This document shows positions 24,035 to 35,240 of a stretch of DNA of 64,000 nt, one piece after another. The notes under the pieces were generated by a model. The model was given only the letters and a program-made list of their open reading frames with translations, was not told the origin of the DNA and ran no database searches. The position numbers and the translations under genes were made by a program. Origin of the DNA: Acephala macrosclerotiorum (Eukaryota > Ascomycota > Leotiomycetes > Helotiales > Mollisiaceae); contig MU119445.1 in the NCBI GenBank assembly GCA_014904845.1, positions 23,156-87,155 of the forward strand. The letters are read 5' to 3'. Positions within the stretch are counted from its first letter, which is position 1. Each line of letters begins with the position of its first letter.

Positions 24035-26215
24035 TCAGCCCTCACTTCTTGCAGCTATCCTCCTCCTTTTCTCCATCTCCTGCATCCTCAGATCTCTAAA
24101 GAAGGCTTCTTCTGGATCGTCGTGCTGAGGTACCGCTTCACTCCTCGACCCTTGCCTACTCACGCTTCTGCTGTATTGACCTGTATCTGGTGTTTCGCTG
24201 AAGCTCATGAGGGAGACGACGCTTTGCCTTCCAGCAAAACTAACGGGCGACATCACTGGTGTTGGAGCGTAAGAGGAGTATTTGTCGCTTTGTCTCTCGG
24301 GTTGGGTATATGGAGGTATCGGTGTTGGAGCGTAGCTGGAAAATCGCAGGGTTTCTTTCTCGGCTTGAGTAATGTCTGCTGGGATTGTTGTTGGAACGTA
24401 ATTTGAGTACGTCATGACCTCTTTCTCGGCTTGACTGTTGTTTGGTGAAAGGATTTCTGTTGGAGTATAGTTCGAAGACTCGACAAATTCTTTATCACAG
24501 CCGCTCATCATCGAGAACCTCGAAGTTGGTGTCGAGTCCAGCGAAGCAACAGTCATCTTGTCGCTATCTTCAATCTCGTGCCTCGATGGCTTTGTGGGCC
24601 TTCGTGGCAAGGAGAGTGGCGCGGGGTACAACTCCGCAGGAGATGATGCAGTACCAGAAGGAACGTACCCTTGCTCCGGCCCGGCTTTATAGCTGAATGG
24701 CAAATAAGATATCGCAATCTTCTCTTCGGAGAAAGAGGGAGCCGGTGTCAAGCTGGGCTTAGGAGCAGGAGCCGGAGTCGGGGTTGGCATGTATGGTAGT
24801 TGATTAGAGATCTCAGGGGTTGGACACCATTCACGAGCGCCGGCCTCCTCAGAAGGCTGAGGTTTTGCAGGGTCAGATGCCATTTTATCTCTGAATGGAG
24901 AGAAAGTATCGGGAAGCTGTTGGCGAATTGAACGCATGTCTTTTGGTGGGACGGGTGGGGGAGGACTGCGTTGAAGATGCGCAAATTCTGGCTTGGGCGT
25001 TAGACCTGGGTACGGAGCAACTGCTGACACTGGCCTGGGCGGAGGAGTAGGGCGTTGGAGCTGGGCAAAGGATCGAACAGGCGTGTCGAAGCTTGGGTAC
25101 GGAGTTATTGTTGGCGCTGGTGATGAGAAGTTTGATCGTGACGACGGATAGTGAGCAGTGTAGCTCTCCCGGAGTGGAGCTACCTGCGATTGTTGAAGGC
25201 CAACAGTGGCCGAGTAAGGTTGACTTGGCGGCGAGAAGGATGTTGAGGCTCGTTGAAAGAAGCTTCTTTGCGATGGCAGCTGTTGCAGGGAGAGGGGTAA
25301 TTGCGATTCGAGATTGCTGGATGACCTCTTTCGTTCAACTTGATGGTTTGAATTCGGTGCGTTGAGTTGATCCATAGACTCTGGAGAAACGTACTGATTG
25401 CTTTGACTTGTGTTGCTGAGTGGTTCGTTCTGGATGCCTCGGGAGTCATTGTTTTCTACCATAATGTTCGGTGCAGAAGCACGGTGACCAGGGATTGGAG
25501 AAGGTCGGGACTCTGCTCTGAAGGTTGGATAGGAAGTTCTTCTCTCAGGTTCGAGGTAGTTATTGTCTGTCCACCCAAACTTCTCAGGTGGCCATTGTGC
25601 ATTGCTCTGACCCGTATCCATACTAGGTCCTAAGGAAGGATTCTCTTGATAAGGAGGCGGGGCAGGTCCAGTGTCTGATTGTTCCCGGAAAAGCATCGAT
25701 TTCTTCGAGCCCAACTTCAACAACTCCAAATTCTCGAACACCGCTTCAATCACTTTACTCTCTTCCTTATCTTTTCCCTTCCCGTGTTGCAGGCTTCTCA
25801 GCCAATTGATCTCACTATTAATCGCCGCCTGCTGAACCGCCAAATTCCTACTTTGCAACACAAAACTCGCCGAATCTCCCAAAATCCACTTCATCCTCCC
25901 CATCAACGGCACCTTCCCTCCATTTGCTTCCGCCCTACACGCTTCCAATTTACTCCCAATAGCCAACAAACTCTTCGCCGCTTCAGTGATGATACCGTCA
26001 AGACGTTGTCGCTCGATTGGTGAGGCTTCGACATACTCTTGGTGAGAATTGCGTAGGGTGATAAGGAATTGAAGATCGTCGTAAACGCGAGTGACGAGCT
26101 GCGCACAGGCTCGAACGTCGTTGGGTGTATTGTGGAGAGCGAAGATGAAGTTCGCTGTTGTGACAGTGGCGGTGAGTGAAGATCCTAGAGTTGAGAATGC
26201 GCTGAATGGCTCCAT
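24035..26215 (-). CDS. Fungal STAND-type N-terminal domain protein with long disordered tail
   Basis: Single exon of 726 residues. The first ~160 residues (MEPFSAFSTLGSSL..., NFIFALHNTPNDVRACAQLV, a YDDLQFLITL helix, LRSLQHGKGK) look like the all-helical N-terminal domain found on fungal STAND/NLR-like proteins and PigL-type proteins. No NACHT or NB-ARC follows. Residues ~180-700 are rich in Pro, Ser, Gln and Tyr with repeated APYPGLTPKPEFAHLQR-like and SSYAPTP motifs (YSNYVPTTIP, FSSYAPTPIP, YSSYAPTPV). The tail ends in a charged helix EEAFFRDLRMQEMEKRRR. This could be a signalling scaffold; that is inference. The gene is intact. It lies between the AAA+ gene (convergent) and a membrane protein on the same strand. 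Confidence 0.8.
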   Translation of the reverse strand: MEPFSAFSTLGSSLTATVTTANFIFALHNTPNDVRACAQLVTRVYDDLQFLITLRNSHQEYVEASPIERQRLDGIITEAAKSLLAIGSKLEACRAEANGGKVPLMGRMKWILGDSASFVLQSRNLAVQQAAINSEINWLRSLQHGKGKDKEESKVIEAVFENLELLKLGSKKSMLFREQSDTGPAPPPYQENPSLGPSMDTGQSNAQWPPEKFGWTDNNYLEPERRTSYPTFRAESRPSPIPGHRASAPNIMVENNDSRGIQNEPLSNTSQSNQYVSPESMDQLNAPNSNHQVERKRSSSNLESQLPLSLQQLPSQRSFFQRASTSFSPPSQPYSATVGLQQSQVAPLRESYTAHYPSSRSNFSSPAPTITPYPSFDTPVRSFAQLQRPTPPPRPVSAVAPYPGLTPKPEFAHLQRSPPPPVPPKDMRSIRQQLPDTFSPFRDKMASDPAKPQPSEEAGAREWCPTPEISNQLPYMPTPTPAPAPKPSLTPAPSFSEEKIAISYLPFSYKAGPEQGYVPSGTASSPAELYPAPLSLPRRPTKPSRHEIEDSDKMTVASLDSTPTSRFSMMSGCDKEFVESSNYTPTEILSPNNSQAEKEVMTYSNYVPTTIPADITQAEKETLRFSSYAPTPIPPYTQPERQSDKYSSYAPTPVMSPVSFAGRQSVVSLMSFSETPDTGQYSRSVSRQGSRSEAVPQHDDPEEAFFRDLRMQEMEKRRRIAARSEG

Positions 26216-27031
26216 TCTAACTAAAAGGCCATGAATTCAAAATTTAAGATTAAGATCTTGTAACGATGATCAACGATCTACCAAGAGGAACATCGCCGCC
26301 TACCAGAAGTCGTGAACACAAAGTGATGATTGCCCCCGACGAGACTCCACGCTGTCTCGTGTTACACACGGGAAACAAGGTGATACCAAGACACGGCAAG
26401 TGAGGCTGAGAACTCAAATGGCTGTGTTTGACGCTCGGTCTTGAGTCCGATTGGAAACCGGAGGAAACCCTCCTTGTTCTTAGTGGCTGGGTTTCATTAA
26501 TTGTGCTGCAGCCACATCACACCTTTAGGCCTGATTTAGAAAGCACGCAAGAGCACATGTTCGTGAGGCTTTCTTGACCCCCTCTAGAAACAAGATGGAG
26601 TGTTCTCGATTTCAAGCCTGGGCCTTCTGATCGCTGGGGCTGAGAGCCTCCATCCGTTTTGAGCCATGAACCTGGTGACTGGGAGCCAATTCTTGAGGGG
26701 GGTTGGGAGAGAAGCTCCTGGTGAGGTTGGTAATAACGCCATGCTGCCCTCTGAATTGTCTCGAAAAGGCTACTTCCTTCACGCGGCGCGGGTAGAACAT
26801 GTCCCATCGCGTTCTTTCTCCACACTTGCATATCGAATGAAAGCCACCTATAATGTCATTCTGTTGTGGTGGGAAAAAGCAAAGAGTTACATTTGCAATG
26901 AGGCTCTGTCCGCCTGTCATTACTCAACCGTTCGCCGTCCATCCAAAGAATTTAAGCACATTTACGGAAACGAACTAAACCCCCACTCAGCCCTCAGCCT
27001 CAATGCGACCCAAGAAATACACATTTCCAAA
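26216..27031. other. Intergenic, no supported gene
   Basis: A 174-residue plus-strand frame (26666-27190) overlaps the end of the minus-strand membrane-protein gene and lacks any domain, so it is not accepted. The left part is the promoter of the 24035-26215 gene. Confidence 0.45.
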
Positions 27032-28144
27032 TCAAGCAAATACTGCCTCAGAGACAATCCTCAACCGCGTCTTCCCTTGCACCTTCTCCAGAAGCGCTGG
27101 AAAAACAACAATGACCGGAGCCTCAGACTTGCCATGTGCTTTCCAATCAAAGACCCAATTGCTCTGCTGCGAGAACAGTGTGAAGCCTAGCTCAGCCCCA
27201 GCAAGAATAATAGCGCGGAGATTCTTTTCCCATTCTGCGCCGTGTTTCGAGCTGTTTGTCAAGAAAGGTGCCAACACGTAATGAATAAGTTTGACATTCT
27301 GATCGATAGCAGCTCGGATCTGAGACTCGTGGAGTTTAGGGTCTTCACGGAATGAGCGATTGGGTACGAGCAGAAATGCGCTGAGATGTCTCCAGTTTGT
27401 TAAGGCGGTTTCGAATGCTAAAAAAGAATCGATTAGAAACGATTCAAAAACAGTGAGATGGGAGAGTAGAGATGTACCTTCTTCGCAGCCAGGCTGTCTC
27501 TCAATGGCTGGGAACGAGTTGTAGAATGCGACGATGAAGGAAGGCAGTAGACAGACTGCCGCTTGAGCATCAAGATTGGTATTTGACAATATGACCCAAG
27601 CGATGAACCGCCGAATAGCATGAAATCGGGTAGCCGGGTTAATGAGAAGTCTCGCGAGCTCATCCGCAGGCATGCTGGAGGCGGTATTCTTGATGTTGCA
27701 ATCAGTTATAGCTTGAGCAAGTTGTGTTGTGGAGATTTGTATTTGGTCCTCATGATAGTGACCCAGGACATGTTGATCGATGAAGTTATCGAGCTTTGTC
27801 ATGGTGCCTTTCAATGTGCTGTCATCAACCGGGTCCAGAAGAGACAGTTCGGCCACGGATGTGGTCTGTATGCCCTCCGCTTTATGGCCACTGAGTCCAT
27901 TGGCGCCATGAGACCTTCGTGAGCGACCGCTGGCCGAATGCTTGCGGCGATTCATGAAGAACCAAAGGCCGAGCAGAGCAAGAACAATGCCGATAATAAA
28001 GGTCGTGATGCTGATGCCCACAGCCTCGGGTGTTGAAACTCCAGATGTGGTACCATTCGTAATTGGAGAATAAGTGGAGGCGCTCGGACTAGCAGTACTA
28101 TTCGAATACACTCTCTTGACTGGAGCGAGGTTATAAGCCGCCAT
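27032..28144 (-). CDS. Single-pass membrane protein, function unknown
   Basis: The open frame is uninterrupted for 370 codons, but it contains a perfect 60-base intron (27477-27418, gtacat...ttttag with a tctaatc branch site), so the spliced protein is about 350 residues. The N-terminus is a Ser/Thr-rich extracellular stretch (NSTASPSASTYSP), followed by one membrane helix (GISITTFIIGIVLALLGLWFF) and a basic stop-transfer sequence (MNRRKHSASGRSRR). The rest is a cytosolic helical domain (QISTTQLAQAI, PADELARLLINPATRFHAIRRFIAW, WRHLSAFLLVP) seen in other ascomycete hypothetical proteins. It is divergently arranged with the Hsp70-like gene across a 403-base shared promoter. Function not recognised. 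Confidence 0.8.
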   Translation of the reverse strand: MAAYNLAPVKRVYSNSTASPSASTYSPITNGTTSGVSTPEAVGISITTFIIGIVLALLGLWFFMNRRKHSASGRSRRSHGANGLSGHKAEGIQTTSVAELSLLDPVDDSTLKGTMTKLDNFIDQHVLGHYHEDQIQISTTQLAQAITDCNIKNTASSMPADELARLLINPATRFHAIRRFIAWVILSNTNLDAQAAVCLLPSFIVAFYNSFPAIERQPGCEEGTSLLSHLTVFESFLIDSFLAFETALTNWRHLSAFLLVPNRSFREDPKLHESQIRAAIDQNVKLIHYVLAPFLTNSSKHGAEWEKNLRAIILAGAELGFTLFSQQSNWVFDWKAHGKSEAPVIVVFPALLEKVQGKTRLRIVSEAVFA

Positions 28145-28547
28145 GATCGTTGCCTGCAGAGAATTGTATAAATTGCTTCAACAATGGAAAGGGTATTCTG
28201 CATCGCGGGAATCGAGTGATAAACTTCAGACAGATCATGCCGCCCGTGGTGCTACTCACTGAAACTTCCCATCTCAGCTGGGCTGATTTTTGCGGGGGTG
28301 GGCTTAAGCCTCAATATTGAAATGGCGGGAAACCCACGCATTTTTGTGAAGCATACATGCAATAGCGGCAAGGACACAAAAAGCAACAAACCGCGGTTCA
28401 GCAAACGACACGGAGTTCGAATAGCTCTCAGCCGCAAGTGGGTGTTGCGCTTCTCAAATGGTTCGATGTCCCATCACCAGGTGGATTGTACCCTGCATTT
28501 CACCCCAACTTTGAAGCTCATGCGAACCCTGTCCGTTAACGGTCAAA
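28145..28547. promoter_or_regulatory. Shared promoter of divergent membrane-protein and Hsp70-like genes
   Basis: The two divergent start codons (28144 minus, 28548 plus) are 403 bases apart, so both genes must draw on this stretch. I see no strong TATA box or heat-shock element array. Confidence 0.4.
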
Positions 28548-30775
28548 ATGGAGCAAACTCCAGATCTTGTCGTCGGTATGCATTAAGTTGACTTTTCGCG
28601 GGAATTCTTTGCTAATAAGATGTTGAGGGATTGACTTTGGAATGACATACACTGGTAAATCTATCCATTGTACACGAAGACTGAGCGTTGGCTGATCAAT
28701 TCATAGGAGTTGCTTGGACAAACCTCTTGACTCCTGAAACCTTTGTGATCAAAGACTGGCCTGGGCTTGGTCAAGATGCCCACGAAACGAAAGTTCCCTC
28801 GAAGATCATTTACGCAAGGAATCAGGCTGTAGGGAAATGGGGTTTCCTGTGCGACACGCAGGATAATTTCGAGGAGCAGGGACAAGTATTCGAATGGTTC
28901 AAGATATATCTCGACCAGACAAATGTAGATCGTGCGAAGCGTCATGGGCTCACGGATACTCCCGGATCGGTGCAAGAGGCGAAAAAGCTGACCACGGATT
29001 ACCTACGCGAGGTATACAACCAGACCAAGCGGGTCATCGAGATGATGAGTGGGCCTTGGAGTAACAAACGAGTCGAATTCATATTCAGCATGCCCACCAC
29101 TTGGACAAACCAAGCCATCTTGAACGAATTCAAAGCCGTTATTCGAGATGCAGGATTTGGTTCCGAGCAGACACATACTGCGAAGCTAGAACTCACTGAA
29201 GCGGAGGCTGTGGCAGTTTACACCGTCAAGACAGCTCAGACCCGATTCCAGAAGGGAGACATATTTCTCGTGTGTGATGCTGGCGGTGGAACAACGGATC
29301 TAGGTTTGGTTGAAATAGCGCAGGCTAACCCAGATGTACCCGTTCTTAAGCAGGTTGCTGCAGTGCAAGGCGTTGGAATTGGATCGACGGTCATTGATCG
29401 CGCATTCCAAGCACTTGTCCAGCGACGAATAGATCAATATCCAGATGTCGGGCACCTCTTGGAAAATCTCGCCTTCACACTATCGAGAAGCCAAAGCTTC
29501 CGGTCAATCAAGCATAATTTTGGTACCGCGGCAGGTGATCAAGCGACTTTCTACCTCCCCATCGACATCAACCGAGACTTCAGTCACCCAGGACTCGGCA
29601 TAAATCGAGGGCGGATGGCATTCTCTAAGTTGATCTATCCTCCAGAACTTATGTAGCCAAGCTAACACGCAACAGAGGTGAGATTCAAGGCCTATTCGAT
29701 CCTCAAATCAATCAGATCATCACCCGGATAAACGAGCAATTCAATTGGATGAAAGAGAATAGAACTGCCGAAGTTGTGGTATGTTTCTCTTCCTTCCCGA
29801 GTCTGACTTATGATGGTTGACAAAATAGAAATACTTGGTGCTGTCAGGCGGTCTAGGTGGCTCCGAATATGTTCGATCCCAGGTCGAACAGAGGTTTCAG
29901 ACGAATCCTCACACAAGCGCTCCGAATCTGTATGTGTTCAAATCACAAGAGCCAAGACTTGCTGTAGCCAAAGGCTTGGTCATGGATCGGCGGCAGAAGC
30001 TCGTAACTGGGGCTTCTGCTTTAAAAACAAGGATTGCGCGAGCATCCTACGGTATTTTGTGTCGCGAGCCGTATGATCCCAATATCCACGTCGGAGAAGA
30101 GATCGAATTCGACCAGTATATTCAGGGCAAGCGGTGGGCCATAAATCAAATTGAGTGGTTCATTCGGAAGGTATAACAACTAAATAAATCTCCCAAATAT
30201 CGGAAAGGTAGCTAAGCAAGTTTGCAGGGCGATGTAATCGACACGGACACGGCTTTGGAAAGGCGGTTTGAGCGAAAACTGAAGCCAGGTGCCGGCAGCA
30301 ACAACAGAATATGGGAGTCCACAGTAATCATATCCCATAACGATCGAGCCTCTTTGCCAAGAGGGCTACGGCAAGGTATGTCCTATACCCTAGTGCATGC
30401 ATACAAGACTGATGGATATAAGCCGGTGCGAAGAAGCTTTGCGTAATCAAGTCGGATCTGAGGGCAGTTGAAGAACGCGAGTTTGAGGTGAGAAACAAAC
30501 ACTGTTGGCAGGGACGGCGATATTATCTCGCCAAGTTCCAGATAAAAGTGATGGTAGCTCCTGCGGATCTGAAATTCGAATTGTGGTTCAAGGGAACGAA
30601 GTATTCGAGAAGTCACGACCCAGTAACTATCCAATGGGACCCAGCGGGTGCAAATGAAAAGCCTCCTGAGCATCTGGGCAGTTTGGGAGAAGACGATATG
30701 GAACTTCCTAGCTACAGACCGGCTTCGAGAGTGAACAATTGGGGGAATGGGCAGTATGGACAGTATAGACAATGA
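28548..30775 (+). CDS. Divergent fungal Hsp70-like ATPase
   Basis: Actin-fold ATPase of the fungal Hsp70-like group that often lacks the classical peptide-binding domain. Seven exons (28548-28575, 28628-28654, 28707-29628, 29676-29778, 29829-30170, 30228-30375, 30423-30775) join to about 640 residues. Exon 2 is a 27-base microexon carrying IDFGMTYT, the phosphate-1 loop. Other landmarks are FSMPTTWTNQAI, ELTEAEAVAVYT, phosphate-2 CDAGGGTTDLGLVE and the adenosine motif LSGGLGGSEYV. The C-terminal part is a beta-rich region (YYLAKFQIKVMVAPADLKFEL) in place of a normal substrate-binding domain. GMT replaces the usual GTT in the first loop, as in some fungal relatives. The gene is open throughout. 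A chaperone role is uncertain; signalling or allorecognition-linked roles have been suggested for relatives. Confidence 0.9.
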
Positions 30776-31488
30776 GGGTTGCCTGTAACATAATTAATGC
30801 CATATCTCAGTTGTTCTTTCTGATAAGGGAAATTGTACCTCTGCAGGGCTTGGTGTTTGGCCCAAATGTCGAAATGTCGGTATTTGGGACGGATCCTCGC
30901 TCTGAGATGTCCTCCCTTCATACTGAATATTACAACTTCGAATTGGGTCGCAGATAGGATCCAATATCGTAGGCTTTCATCAACTTGCAAGCGCGTGAAG
31001 CAAGATTGTCAAGTCCATGTTCGTCTTCATTCGAGTCATTCCCCGACGGTACTTTTCGCAAAAGCTATGCAGATAGAACACTGGGTCGACACTCGCGAGT
31101 GTTAAGGTATTTTGACAAAGTGAGAGTCGGAACGTATCGTTGGGCGTATCTGGGCGGCAATCATGGCGATGCGGGAGTCGAGGTTGGAGATTGTGGAAGG
31201 TGAGTCGTCCCAACGAAGCTGGACATCTAACCCCAAAACTGACACCCAAGGCACTAACACCAGCACAGGCCGCAAATATTTGAGCCTCATTTCCTCAGCC
31301 TAGGAGCTTTCTCTCTTCACACTAAAATCGCTCAAAGCTCCGAATTCAAGCACATTGCATCCCAATCTCCCATGTAGTACCAGTTCAGCATCTGCTTTTG
31401 GCGCACGCAAACGCCCAGACGCATTCGAAGCTGTCAAATCCACCTATCGTTCAAAATCCAAAGGCTGCACGTTGAGTGGCACACACCA
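30776..31488. other. Intergenic, nothing recognised
   Basis: Short frames on both strands overlap and lack domains. The right edge abuts the TIR element at 31489. Confidence 0.45.
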
Positions 31489-31927
31489 GGGGGTATCAGA
31501 ATTCTGTCCGCACCCCCTAAAAATAACCGAAAACACACTAAAATTAGACCACTTTAGCTTTTAATAAAATAGCTTACTTTTAATAAAACTATTTCGAGCA
31601 TAAATTTGAAATAAAAGTAGAGTATTAGTACACATTCAATTAATTAGAATTGTAATAATAATATTTATTATAATTATATTTAAATATATAATTTTTTTTA
31701 TATAAAATTTATTAGCGAAAACGCGATTTATTAATAGCTCGCGAATTAGACTTTTTAAAAAAAAACCTTTTAGTATAAAACTTAATGCGATTACTATTAA
31801 AAATCTGTTACTAATTTTTTAAGTTATGTTTTAATATAAATTTGTTAAGTTATAAAAGCTTAAAGTGATCAGATTTTAGTGTGTTTTCGCTTATTTTTTG
31901 GGGTGCGGACAGAATTTTGACACCCCC
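31489..31927. mobile_element. Non-autonomous TIR element, about 440 bp, A/T-rich core
   Basis: The left end 31489-31545 and right end 31872-31927 are inverted repeats of about 55 bases. Both contain attctgtccgcacccc and cgaaaacacactaaaat. Terminal runs are ggggg and ccccc. The 320-base core is almost only A/T with remaining CpG sites, as in the RIP-like blocks of this window, so a cut-down DNA transposon was probably mutated after insertion. No transposase remains, and a target duplication is not clear because the flanks themselves are partly complementary (cacc/ggtg). Confidence 0.85.
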
Positions 31928-32432
31928 GGTGCACAGTATCCCCTGTAATCATGTTTCACCTCCTCGTACATCAGAGTCGCGGAAAAACTGTTCATCGCTC
32001 GGTCTACGGCAAACCTCCCCTGCCAAGCCTCACACTTTCGTCCTATCTTGACGATTCAATATTTCCCGAGTTCCAACCAGATCAAGTCACCCAGCCCAAG
32101 TTGCACGTGTGCATGCGCCATAGCCCATGATTATTGGATGTTCATGAACAAGGTAGTCAACCACGTTTCGAGATGTTCCACAAACGAGAAGCTCAGGAAA
32201 CAACTGGGGTGCAAAGTTTACCTCAGACGTTCGCACAAGGGTGTGGGGATCTCCACTCCCCACGATCAGATACAAGACCTTACGATTTCCCCAAGCATTG
32301 CTCGCCGTTATATCTTCTCTACTCTAGTCCCTTGGTTTGCTGGAATACCAAAGATTCGTATCTGCACATTTGTTTTGCTTGTATCCTATCACCTACTGCT
32401 ATCGAGCGCCTACACAGGCCCTTGTCGTCAAG
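31928..32432. other. Promoter region of the MFS transporter
   Basis: It lies between the TIR element and the transporter start. Short frames here overlap the true first exon region in wrong frames. No clear TATA box. Confidence 0.4.
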
Positions 32433-34354
32433 ATGGCGATCGGTTTCTTCAAAAACTACAGGTGAGCCTCAAATATCCCAAAGCATTACAGTCTCGCCAT
32501 TTGGAAACTGCGAAACACTATAAGCCCGCAATTGGCATCAAGTTTCGAGCAACTGTACGAGTCCCATGCTGACTTAAAGCTCTTGGCAGGGTCTATATCC
32601 TAACCAGCGTGGCCTACATGGGCTCGCTGCTCTTCGGCAAGCATTCCAACACCATCTTCTTCCCCGATAAGCACATACTGACTCAAGATGCATAGGATAT
32701 GACACCGGTGTGATGTCCTCGGTGCTCTCCCTGGCTAGTTTCAAAAAGGACTTCCATCTTCCAACTGGAACGACCGGCTTCGCCAGCAAAACAAACGCGC
32801 ACATCTCGCAGAATGTTGTCTCTCTCCTTACTGCAGGTTGTTTCTTCGGCGCCATCTTCGCTTCAGTACTCAACGATAGGTTCGGCCGCAAGCTGTCACT
32901 GCTCGGTTTCACCGTCATTTTTATGGTCGGGGCCATCATCCAGGTCACGTCCCTCCATCACATCAGCCAGATGTATGGTGGTAGATTTGTGGCAGGCTTG
33001 GGCATTGGTGGCATGAGCAGCATTACGCCAGTTTTCGTCGCCGAGAACTGCCCACCAGCAGTCAGAGGCCGGATTACTGGACTGTTCCAGGAGTTCTTGG
33101 TTATCGGAAGCACATTTGCATATTGGCTGAACTATGGAGTGTCCTTGCATGTCAAACCATCTACATCCCAGTGGCGTATTCCTGTGAGTGCTGCTTCAGT
33201 CCAGATTTTCGATTCTTCGTCTCATGAGAGCGACTGTTCTTCTACCTTCCCCAAGCAATGCTAACCTCGACATTGCCAGGTCGGAATACAACTCATTCCT
33301 GGTGGCATGCTCTTCATCGGTTTATTGTTCCTCAAAGAGTCACCTAGATGGTTAGTCAAGCAAGGTCGATACGAAGAAGCCACTGCATCGCTCGCCTACA
33401 TTCGCCGCGACGAGATCGACGACCCCGAAGTCCTCAAGGAGATCGCAGACATCCGTGCCTCTGTCGAAGAAGAACTTCAACTGACTGAAGGTGTAACCTG
33501 GAAAGAATGTCTCATCCCAGGCAACCGGAACCGCTTCGCTATCGCCTTCACTATCTTCCTTTGCCAACAGTTCTCCGGCACGAACAGCATTGGATACTAT
33601 GCTCCCCAGATCTTCCAGACTGTTGGTGTTAGCAAGACGAATTCTTCACTCTTTGCTACTGGTGTTTATGGAACTGTCAAGGTCTGTGCTACTGGGTTGT
33701 TCTTGATCGTGGGTATCGATAAAATTGGACGAAGGAACTCGTTGCTTGGTGGAGCGCTGTGGATGATGACTATGATGTTCATTCTTGGAGCTGTATTGCA
33801 CACTCATCCTCCTACCAACGTCAATGGTATGTATCTCATCCCGGATCTTACCTTGGATCACTGGACACGATACTGACTGCTTAATAGTCGTTTCACCCGC
33901 CTCGATTGCGATGGTTGTCATGATCTACCTCTATGTCATCGGTTACTCCGCCTCCTGGGGCCCCATCCCTTGGGTTTACGTTTCCGAAATTTTCCCCACC
34001 CGCCTCCGCTCCTACGGCGTCGGACTCGCAGCCGCCACCCAATGGCTCTTCAACTTTGCCATCACTTACATGACACCTTCAGCCATCAACCACATCGGCT
34101 GGCGCATCTTCCTCATGTTCGGCATCTTCTGTGCGGCTAACTTTACCTTCGTGTTCTTCTTTGTCAAGGAGACGAAAGGGAGGACGTTGGAAGATATGGA
34201 CGTGTTATTTGGAACGGTGGATGCGGAGGTTAGGGCAGCGGATGTGGAGAGGGTGCTGCATAAGGGGATGATGCATGATGATCAGCCGGAGTCGAAGGCT
34301 GTGGAGAATGTTGAGACTGCTCCTGTTGCGGCTGAGGAGAAGACTGTGTCTTAA
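32433..34354 (+). CDS. MFS sugar porter, quinate-permease/hexose-transporter type
   Basis: Twelve-helix proton symporter or facilitator of the plasma membrane. Exons 32433-32461, 32590-32636, 32696-33183, 33280-33826 and 33888-34354 join to about 525 residues. Signature motifs of sugar porters are present: GYDTGVMSS, DRFGRK, GRFVAGLGIGGMSS, PAVRGRI, ESPRWLVKQGR, QQFSGTNSIGYYAP, DKIGRR, IPWVYVSEIFPTRLRS and the ending VKETKGRTLEDMD. Intron 2 (32637-32695) uses a GC donor (gcaagc) with a normal AG acceptor; only this splice restores GSLLFGYDTG. The motif set is close to quinate permeases, but sugar specificity cannot be read from it. Its upstream region contains a TIR element about 500 bases away. 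Confidence 0.95.
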
Positions 34355-34792
34355 GCTGAACACTTAGTACTAGAATTGGATGGGCAAAGCTTGGAAGGCT
34401 GCGGGTGTGGGAGACTAAACGTATTGAAGCTGATATTTAATTTGAGCCGGAAGTCCTAGTGCTACAGTAGCACATATTCTAATAAAAGTCCAACGAAGTT
34501 TTCAGACTTTTTCCGAAAGGTGACCACGCTTTTGCAGCTGTGTTTATACCTCATAATTCCGGTCCAGCATTCTAGCGCAGATTCCGTTACTGGTCTCAAG
34601 GTATGATGATGATAATTCATTTATAGTCCGCGGCTGCCGTTAGGCAATTGGACTTACATGGCCGTAGGGCTCAGGCCCCCCCCTCGAAGGGAGGGAAGAG
34701 CTCGCAAGCCATGTTTATCAGTACTATGGATCACTCCTATATACATCGCTGCTCTGGGCTGCTTTTCTCGAGGCCGCGCCCGAACCAAAAAG

Positions 34793-34814
34793 AAAAAAAA
34801 AAAAAAAAAAAAAA
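34793..34814. repeat. Poly(A) run of 22 bases
   Basis: An uninterrupted run of A follows aaaaag. It could be the 3' tail of a retroposed sequence or simply slippage; no coding relic of a LINE was seen upstream. Confidence 0.7.
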
Positions 34815-35240
34815 GAGGCCTTTCCTACGAAAGTGCCTATATTCTTGCTTGCCAACTGGCTCCTACGTCCTTGCTCTGTCAAGCATATAAAATTCCCTAA
34901 ATGCTTTTTGCTTGCTCGAAGGGTTTACGCCCAGTAGGCTTACTAGATAGTTTTTCCTTGGCGCTCCTAAAAGCCCTTTTTTGTCCTCTTCCCGCCCTCC
35001 CTTTCGTTCGATCGTCGTTTGGGTGAGGGGTGTTATGTTGGGTGGCGTCCGCCAGGATACTGGATATTGTCTCGTCGAGGAAGTCAGTTTAAAATGAAAG
35101 GTCTGTTTTAAATCCTTAGTTTTATAAAAGCTTAATCGTTTAGTAGCCCTTAGCTTAGAGCTTATAACTACTAACCCAGTGCCGGGAACCCCAATCTGTT
35201 AGATGCCGCAGTGAAACGGTCTTACAGTAAGCTTACAGTC

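Noticed and set aside
26666..27190. 174-residue plus-strand open frame
   Set aside because: It overlaps the true minus-strand membrane-protein gene, has no domain, and shows no exon pattern of its own.
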